Below are positions 7,941 to 15,400 of a stretch of 64,000 nt of DNA, piece after piece. The notes under the pieces are model-generated. The model was not told the DNA's origin and made no database searches. It worked only from the letters and a program-made list of their open reading frames with translations. A program made the position numbers and the translations under genes. Origin of the DNA: Deltaproteobacteria bacterium (GTDB taxonomy: Bacteria; Myxococcota_A; UBA9042; DTJE01); NCBI GenBank assembly GCA_029547805.1, contig JAKPOP010000014.1:232962-296961 (forward strand), written 5' to 3'. Position 1 is the stretch's first letter. Each line of letters begins with the position of its first letter.

Positions 7941-8779
7941 AGCCCGATCCGGCTGCCCAGGGGCCCGCGCTGGAGATGCGCAGCGTCACGTTCCGCTGGC
8001 CCGGGGCGGTCGCCGCCACCCTGCAGGGGGTCTCGCTCCGGTGCGAGCCGGGGGAATTCCTCGGGATTCTGGGCCCCAACGGCGTGGGCAAGTCCACCCT
8101 GCTGCGTCTGGCCTGCGGCCTGCTGGCTCCCGAGGTCGGGGAGGTCGTCGCGGCGGGCCTCGCGCCGGGTCGGGCCAGGCGTCGGGAGGTCGCCCGGCGG
8201 GTGGCCCTGGTGCCCGCGTGGGTGGTGCCGGGCTTTCCCATGACGGTCCGGGACCTGGTGGCCCTGGGCCGGACCCCGCACCTGCGGGGCCTCTTCGAGT
8301 CCCGGCAGGACCGGGACGCGATCGACCACGCGATGTCCCTGGCGGAGGTGGCGGACCTGGCGGACCGGCCCTTCCAGGAACTCTCGGCCGGGGAGCAGCG
8401 CCGGGTGCTGGTGGCCCGGGCCCTGGCCCAGGACCCGCGGCTGCTGTTGCTGGACGAACCCACGGCCAACCTCGACGTCGCCCACTCGGTCCGCCTGCTG
8501 GAGGGCGTCCTGGGCCTGGCCCGGCAGTCGGGCCTGGGGGTGGTGGCGGCGATCCACGACCTCAACGTGGCCTTGCTGGTCTGCGACCGCGTGGCACTGC
8601 TGCACCGGGGACGGGTCCGGGCCTTCGGGGACCCGGACGACGTGATGCGTTGGGCCTTGCTGCGGGAGGTCTTCGGGTGCGACCTCTACATCGGCCGCAA
8701 CGAGATGAACGGTCGCCTCTTCGTCGCACCGATGGGAAGCGCCAGGGAACCGGCTGCGATCACGGACACTTCTTGCTGA
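7937..8779 (+). CDS. BtuD/FecE-type ABC importer ATPase
   Basis: The 280-residue ATPase starts at GTG 7937, overlapping the permease stop. Visible motifs are Walker A GPNGVGKS (46-53), signature LSAGE (149-153), Walker B LLLLDEP (about 168-174) and the switch His207 (AIHD). The position that normally holds the Q-loop glutamine is Ala94 in ALVPAWVV, where relatives have LPQ or similar. That glutamine helps bind magnesium and talks to the permease, so its loss is unusual, although everything else suggests a working ATPase. The C-terminal 40 residues beyond the core are poorly conserved. The 3' end overlaps the convergent small lipoprotein gene by 20 nt. Confidence 0.85.
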   Translation: MKPDPAAQGPALEMRSVTFRWPGAVAATLQGVSLRCEPGEFLGILGPNGVGKSTLLRLACGLLAPEVGEVVAAGLAPGRARRREVARRVALVPAWVVPGFPMTVRDLVALGRTPHLRGLFESRQDRDAIDHAMSLAEVADLADRPFQELSAGEQRRVLVARALAQDPRLLLLDEPTANLDVAHSVRLLEGVLGLARQSGLGVVAAIHDLNVALLVCDRVALLHRGRVRAFGDPDDVMRWALLREVFGCDLYIGRNEMNGRLFVAPMGSAREPAAITDTSC

Positions 8780-9164
8780 CGTCGTAGGCCATCCGGGTGA
8801 CCCACTCCGTGTCCTTCGCCGCCTCGATCCAGGCCTTCGTGAAGGCCTGGGGCGTCTCGAAGCCGAATTCCTTGTAGATCGACAGGATCCGGCTCATCTC
8901 GCCCTTCTTCTGGGCGCAATAGACCGCGGTGTAGCATCGGGCCAGGGCGTCCCGGTCCAGCGCCTGGGCCCCCTCGGCCTCGGCCGGAGGGGCCGGGACC
9001 GCCGGGGCCTGCGCCGCGTCGGGGGCCGCCGCAGGCGGTGGCTCGGGGGCATCGGTCTTCGCCTGGGCGACGGGGGCCGAGGGGGCCTCGGGTCGGACCG
9101 GGGCGGGGGCCTTGCTGCAGGCCGCCAGCGTCAGCATCGCCAGGGGAACGAGGAACCGGAACAT
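8760..9164 (-). CDS. Small lipoprotein of unknown function
   Basis: The 134-residue protein has a clean lipoprotein signal (LTLAAC, Cys16). An Ala/Pro-rich disordered linker (about 20-65) follows, then a small, probably helical domain ending in YDVSKKCP. Two Cys (CYTAVYC) near the domain start and one near the C-terminus may form disulfides. I do not recognise the family. ATG 9164 has GGGAGG about 7 nt upstream and an extended -10 site about 27 nt upstream. On this strand the frame stays open for a further 8.4 kb upstream, but that part is the antisense of the giant lipoprotein gene. Confidence 0.7.
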   Translation of the reverse strand: MFRFLVPLAMLTLAACSKAPAPVRPEAPSAPVAQAKTDAPEPPPAAAPDAAQAPAVPAPPAEAEGAQALDRDALARCYTAVYCAQKKGEMSRILSIYKEFGFETPQAFTKAWIEAAKDTEWVTRMAYDVSKKCP

Positions 9165-9191
9165 GGGCGAACCTCCCGTCCAGGGCGCCCG

Positions 9192-9200
9192 AGTATAGCA
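9192..9200 (-). promoter_or_regulatory. Extended -10 promoter of the small lipoprotein gene
   Basis: Read on the minus strand this is TGCTATACT, a TGnTATACT extended -10 element 28 nt before the start codon. No good -35 hexamer accompanies it, as is common for extended -10 promoters. Confidence 0.4.
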
Positions 9201-9293
9201 TGGCGGGATCGTCCATGGGCCTGTCCTGGCTGCCCCGGTCGAGGACCGCGGAGTGCCCGCCCCCAAGAAGACCGTTCGTCCCCGTCCCGGGTT

Positions 9294-9310
9294 CTGGCAC
9301 AAAACATGCT
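9294..9310 (+). promoter_or_regulatory. Candidate sigma-54 (-24/-12) promoter of the giant lipoprotein gene
   Basis: CTGGCACAAAACATGCT keeps the YTGGCAC core at -24 and a TGC at -12. The GG and GC dinucleotides sit at exactly the spacing sigma-54 requires. One base departs from the TTGC consensus (ATGC). An activator site and an enhancer-binding protein gene are not visible nearby. Confidence 0.45.
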
Positions 9311-9470
9311 GGAAAGAATCCTGGCGGCTTGGTGTCCGCCGGATCGAGCGGGTGTGGAGAAACATAACCCCCGGAGTTTCCAGGGGGTAGGTGCCCAGGG
9401 GGGGCCCGGGCGCCGGCTGGGGTGTGAAATGTTTGCGACTTCCGGTGTCATCCGCAGTCAAGGAGGCGAC

Positions 9471-12400
9471 ATGAATCTCCGCCGTCCTCAGATGGGATTG
9501 TGGGTCCTGGCCTGTGCGGGTCTCTTCATCGGGGCGGGGTGCCAGCCCGCCGAGGAGGAGGGCGACGCGCTGTCCCCGGCCTCCGAGGCCGCCAGCGCGA
9601 CGGAGGGAGATGCCTCGGGGAGGGTCCTCTCGGCCCTGCGGAAGGCGTGCACCCAGCCGGTCGACGGCCTCGTGATCACCGAGTTCATGCCGGACCCCAA
9701 CGGCAACCCGCCCAACTCGGTCCCGGACAACTACGGCGAGTGGATCGAGGTCTACAACCCCACCGGGGCTCCCATCGACCTGCAGGGCATGTGGCTCAAG
9801 GACAACGGGACGAACAGCCACCAGATCATCGCCTCCGTGGTGGTGCCGTCCCTGGGCTACGCGGTCCTCTGCCGGGAGAGCAATCCCTCGCTGAACGGCG
9901 GCGTCACCTGCAACTACCAGTACTCGAACTTCAGCCTGGTGAACACCGGCGGCGACGCGATCCGCCTCTGCCAGGACTCGGCCTGCAACACCCTGATCGA
10001 CGAGGTGGTCTACACCGGAACGGCCCCGACGGGCTACTCCATCGAGTTGCGTCACCCCTACCTGCCCCACGCGACGCTGGCCATCCCTGCGTCCCCAAAC
10101 AACCCGGCCTCCTGGAGCGCGTTGAACTTCGGCATCTCCTCCACGGTGCTGCCGGGCGGCGACAAGGGGACCCCGGGGGCCCGGAACTCCGTCTGGCAGG
10201 AGGTCGAGGACCCGACCTGCGATGACGGCAATGCCTGCACCTGGGACCTCTGCGAGAAGAGCGAGTGCCGGAACGCCTGGAAGGCCGGGTGCTGCCTGGT
10301 GGACGAGGACTGCAACGACAGTCAGGCCTGCACGCGGGACACCTGTGACGTCGGGACCCACACGTGCAGCCACGAGGCGATTCCCGATTGCTGCACGACC
10401 GCTGCCGACTGCATCGACGCGAACCCCTGCAACGCCGACTACTGCTCCTTCAACCGGTGCGTCCACTCGGCCTACAACATCGTCCCCGGGTGCTGCTACT
10501 CGGAGACGAGCAATCAGGACGAGGCCGATGCCCAGTGCGACGACAAGAACATCTGCACGGCGAACCACTGCGACCAGGGCACCAACCGCTGCTACTACGA
10601 CCCGCCCCGGCCGGACTGCTGCATCACCGGCGACGAGTGCGACGACGGGGACCCCTGCACCTACGACCAGTGCTGGAACAACACCTGCTACAACCCGAAG
10701 ATCAGCCCCACCTGCTGCCGGACCGATGCCAACTGCAACGACAACAACCCCTGCACCGACGACCGCTGCGTGATCAACTCCTGCCGGTTCTTCTGGAACT
10801 CGACCCAGTGCTGCTATGACAACGCCTGGTGCCAGACCTACGCGAACGACAACAACGCATGCACCGACGAGCGGTGCGTGCTGGATGCCGGCACCGGCCG
10901 CTACGAGTGCCAGCACCCCTACAAGCCCAACTGCTCCATCGACCTGCCGTACGTCCAGCCCTTCGAGGACGCCTCGGACTTCGACGGCATCGGCTGGAAG
11001 GTCGTCGATTACGGAACGGCGGCGTCGAATCACTGGTCCATCGACTCCGGGACCACCGGGGGCCTCGGGCCGGATCGCTACGTGCGGTTCAACTGGACCC
11101 CGACCACGATGCTGGTCCAGAGCGTGCTGCACTCCCCGGGCCTCAACGCGACGATCTCTCAGAACGACGGCTACAACTTCTACAAGAAGACCACGCTCCA
11201 GTGGCGGATGATCTACAAGCACTCCCAGCCCTCGGCCTACGTGACGCTCAAGGTGGTCGGGACCACCACCAGCGACTTCCAGGGCGGGACCGTGCTCTGG
11301 GAGGCCCGGACCAACGAGGACATCCCCTACACCCTCTACTCGGTGGAACTGCCGGACAACCTGAAGTTCAGCCCGACATTGAAGATCGGCTTCATGGTGG
11401 ATACCGAGGACGGCAGCACCTTCCGGATGGACAACCTCCAGATTGATGACGTGAAGGTGGCGGCGGGACGGACGAACCAGTACGTGAAGTCGATGGTCTA
11501 TCGGTGCCCCACCGACGGCCGTCCCTGCAACCAGCTTTACGCGACCCTGGTCTCCCAGGCGGTAGCCCCGGACCCGATTCCCCTGCTGACCGCGAGCGTC
11601 TGCGACTGGCACCGGATCTACCTGTGCATGTGGGACCCCGACGCCCGCTACTTCACCTGGAACTACTTCGGGTTCCCGGGGTCCTTCCTCGATGGCGACC
11701 CGATGGATCACCCGTCCTTCATCTTCTCGGCCCCCGACGTGGGTCAGGCCAACGGGTGCGAGTCCAACCCGAACTTCGTGCAGGCGGTCTGCGGCGTGCC
11801 GGCCCTGGCGGTGCCCGGCTACTTCTTCTGCGGCATCGATGTGAAGCCCCAGTGCGCCGACACGGCGGCCGGCGCCTGGAAGTCGGCCCTGGTGGTGAAG
11901 GACGAGTTCGACCCGACGCTGCCGCTCCACAGCCCCTTCGAGACGCAGGTGAAGTTCGACACGTTCCTGCTCCTGGCCGACGGCTACCTGGTCTGGGCGC
12001 CCCAGGGGCGGTCCGATCCGGCCGCGGTGGCCATCCGGGATGCAATCCAGGCCAGCGGTCGGAAGGCCCAGATCGTGCCGGACCTCTCGATGGTGCCGGA
12101 CCTGACGCCCTTCGACGGCGTGATCGGCGTGCTGGGCGTCTATGGGAACAATCACCCGGTCTCGGCCTCCGAGGCCGCCCGGCTCGCGGCCTATCTGGAA
12201 GGGGGCGGCCGGGTCTACCTGGAGGGCGGCGAGTACTTCTGGGCCCAGAAGACGGACCCGGTGCTGGTCCCCTACTTCCGGATCACGGCGACCGCCGACG
12301 GTGTCGCGAAGCAGGACGGGCCCCTGGCCGGCCGCAACTTCCTGGATGGATACAACTTCAACCTGAGCCAGGCCGCGGGCCTCAACGCCTGGAACGACCG

Positions 12401-15400
12401 TCTGGTGCACACGCCCGAGGCCGGCGGCCGGGAGATCCTCCGGAACGCCGGGACCGCGACCTTCGCCTCGATGGTCTCCTACGAGGGCATCTCGGCCCTG
12501 GGGCACGTCTATCGGACGATTGGATCCTCGGTGCTCTTTGCGGCGCTGGAGGAGCAGCCCGGCGGGGCCACAACGGTCCAGTTGATGGGCAAGTTGCTGG
12601 ACTTCCTGGAGAACGGCTACCCGGGGTGCTCCCGGGTGGCCCAGTGCGAGGACGACGAGGTCTGCACCGACGACGCCTGCACCGCGGGCCAGTGCGTGAA
12701 CGCCCCGCGTCCCGGGTGCATCGCCTGCCAGGACGACCAGTTCCGGCCCGACGGCTCTCTGGCCTGCCCGCTGAACCAGGCCTGCCGGGTGGACCTGGGC
12801 TACTGCGTGGATATCCCGTACGAGGACCGGTTCGACTTCCAGGACGGTACCTGCGGCAAGTTCTTTGGGTCCGGTCCGACGTCGGCCTTCTGCACGATCA
12901 ACGTGACGAAGCCGGCCTCGCTGGACGACCTGCACGTCAAGGTGAAGGTGAACCACCTCTACCGGGGCGACGTGCGCCTGCGCCTGCTGGGACCGGGCGG
13001 CGACGAGGTGCTGCTCAAGCAGGAGAACCCCGCTGACGCCAAGCGAAACGTCTATTTCACCTATGACGCGGGCGTTCCGGCGGCAGGGGACCTCAACGCC
13101 TTCAACGGCAAGCACATGGAGGGGACCTGGACCCTGGTCGCCGAGGACCTGGATCCGGCGATCTACAACGGCATGCTGGAGGGCTTCCACCTCTACGCGA
13201 CTCACAGCCCCCTGGGCTGCGCGGACGACAGCGAGTGCCCCCCGGACCCCTGCGCCGCGGTCTCCTGCTACGACGAGGACGGCAACGGCAGCAAGGAGTG
13301 CGTCTATGCCGAGATGGACTGCGACGACGGCAAGGACTGCACGATCGACTACTGCGACCCGAACACCCAGGAGTGCGTCCACGAGCCCATCTCCGGATCG
13401 GGATGCGCCTGCATCCGCCACGACGAGTGCCCCACCGACGAGGCCTGCCTGAACCAGGCCGAGACGGCAACCTGCGACCCCGTGGGCGACCGGGACCCCC
13501 TGACCGGGGAGATCCTTTGCCAGTGCACGCCCGTGGTCGGGACGCCCTACCGGCTCACGGCGGGTCTGCCGGCTGCCATCCCCGACAACGACTCCAACGG
13601 GCTCACGAAGACCCTGGTGCTCTCGGCCCCGGGTTACGTGAACTCGTTGAAGGTCCGCCTGCGGACGGACCACACCGCGGTGGGCGACCTCCGGGCGAAA
13701 CTCTGTCACCTGGGCGTCTGTGTGACGCTTCGGAACCTCCGGGGCGGTGCGGTGGCGGGCTTCCACGATGTCTACGACTTCGACCCGGTGGACGGTCCGG
13801 GCTCTCTGGCCGACTTCCGGCGTCTGGCGGTGGCCGGGACCTGGACCCTGACCGTGTCGGACCACATCGCCGGCGACACGGGGTCGCTGCTGGGCATGGT
13901 GATCTACATGCAGGCGGCGGACTGCTTCCAGGCTGCGGACTGCGACGACGGCAATCCCTGCACCACTGACACCTGCCAGAATCCCTCCACGGGCGGCACC
14001 TGCGAGCACACCACGGTGACCTGTGCGCCCTCGTCGGACCCCTGCCAGGCCAACGTCTGCAACCCGGCCAACGGCCAGTGCGAACTGGTCAACCAGCCCA
14101 ACGGGACCGCCTGTGAGGACGGCCTCTTCTGCTCCGAGGACGACACCTGCCAGGGCGGCGTCTGCACCGCCGGGCCCGCGAAGTCCTGCTCCTTCCTGGA
14201 TGGCACCTGCGTGGTGGGCGTCTGCAGCGAGACGCTCCGGCAGTGCGTGCGCGAGACGGCCCCCGACGGGGCGGCGTGCAATGACGGGGAGATCTGCACC
14301 GGCGGCGACCAGTGCCAGGCGGGCGTCTGCCGGCCCGGGACCCAGTTGCTCTGCTCCTGCCCCGGTGGCAACGACGCCGAGTGCCTGGACGACGGCAACA
14401 AGTGCAACGGCACCCAGTGGCGGTGCAATGCCCAGAAGTTGTGCGAACTCGTGGACGGCCCGGTGATCTGTCCCGACACGGGCGTCCAGTGCGTGAAGAA
14501 GGTCTGCGACCCGTTCGACGGGGTCTGCCGGACCCAGACGGACCTGAACTACATGCCCTGCGAGGACGGGGCCTACTGCACCGTCGCGGACTACTGCCTG
14601 ACGGGCGTCTGCCGGCCCGGCACGGCCCGGGACTGCTCGGCCCTGGACGAGGAGTGCAAGACCGGGGTCTGCAACGAGGCCGAGGATGCCTGCCAGCCCC
14701 AGCCGAAGGCCGACGGGACGATCTGCGAGAAGGACGGCGCCGGCTGCACGATCGACCAGTGCACGGCCGGGGTCTGCGACTTCCAGGAGAACGTGAACTG
14801 CTCGGTCGTGGCCGACGACTGCAACGACGGTGTCTGCCAGAACGTCGGCTGGGGCGGCCACGTCTGCGTGAAGGGACCCCTGCCCGACGGCACCGTCTGC
14901 ACCGACGAGCCGAATCCCTGCACCGATGACAAGTGCTCGTCGGGTTTCTGCGTCCACACGGTGCTGCAGAACTGCAACGGGCCCTGCGGCGGCGAGCACG
15001 CCTTCGACGCCGGCGACGACGACTGCGGCATCGAGGACTCGTGCCAGAACGGCATCCAGGGCTACCCGAACGGGTCCTGCGTGCCGACCTGCATCGCCCC
15101 GAACTGCGTCCAGGCGGCCTCCGGGCCCGTCGAACTGCCCATCGACGAGCGCCTCGGCTGCACGGTCTCGGCCCTGAACCTCTCGACGGCCTACTCCTAT
15201 GTCGATTCCGTGGAAGCCAAGGTCCGGCTGGACCACGGCTATCTGGCGGACCTCACCATCGACGTGATCGACCCCCAGGGCTATGCCCACCGGGTCTGGA
15301 ACCACGTCGGCGGGGCCAACCAGGGCTTTGCGAATACCTTCGACCTGTCCTTCCCGGTTCCGTACCCGGGGATCCCGACCTCCGGCGTGCCGATGTGCTC

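Larger units (their letters stand above)
9165..9470. other. Divergent intergenic region with two candidate promoters
   Basis: This 306-nt gap separates the small lipoprotein gene (minus) from the giant lipoprotein gene (plus). It contains the extended -10 site for the former and a sigma-54-type site for the latter. About 160 nt of leader lies between the sigma-54 site and ATG 9471. I see no further gene or clear RNA structure. Confidence 0.5.

Noticed and set aside
10200..10940. Repeated TGC-GAC-GAC units looked like a DNA repeat or CRISPR-like array
   Set aside because: They are codons of a Cys/Asp-rich protein repeat, irregular in length and without unique spacers.
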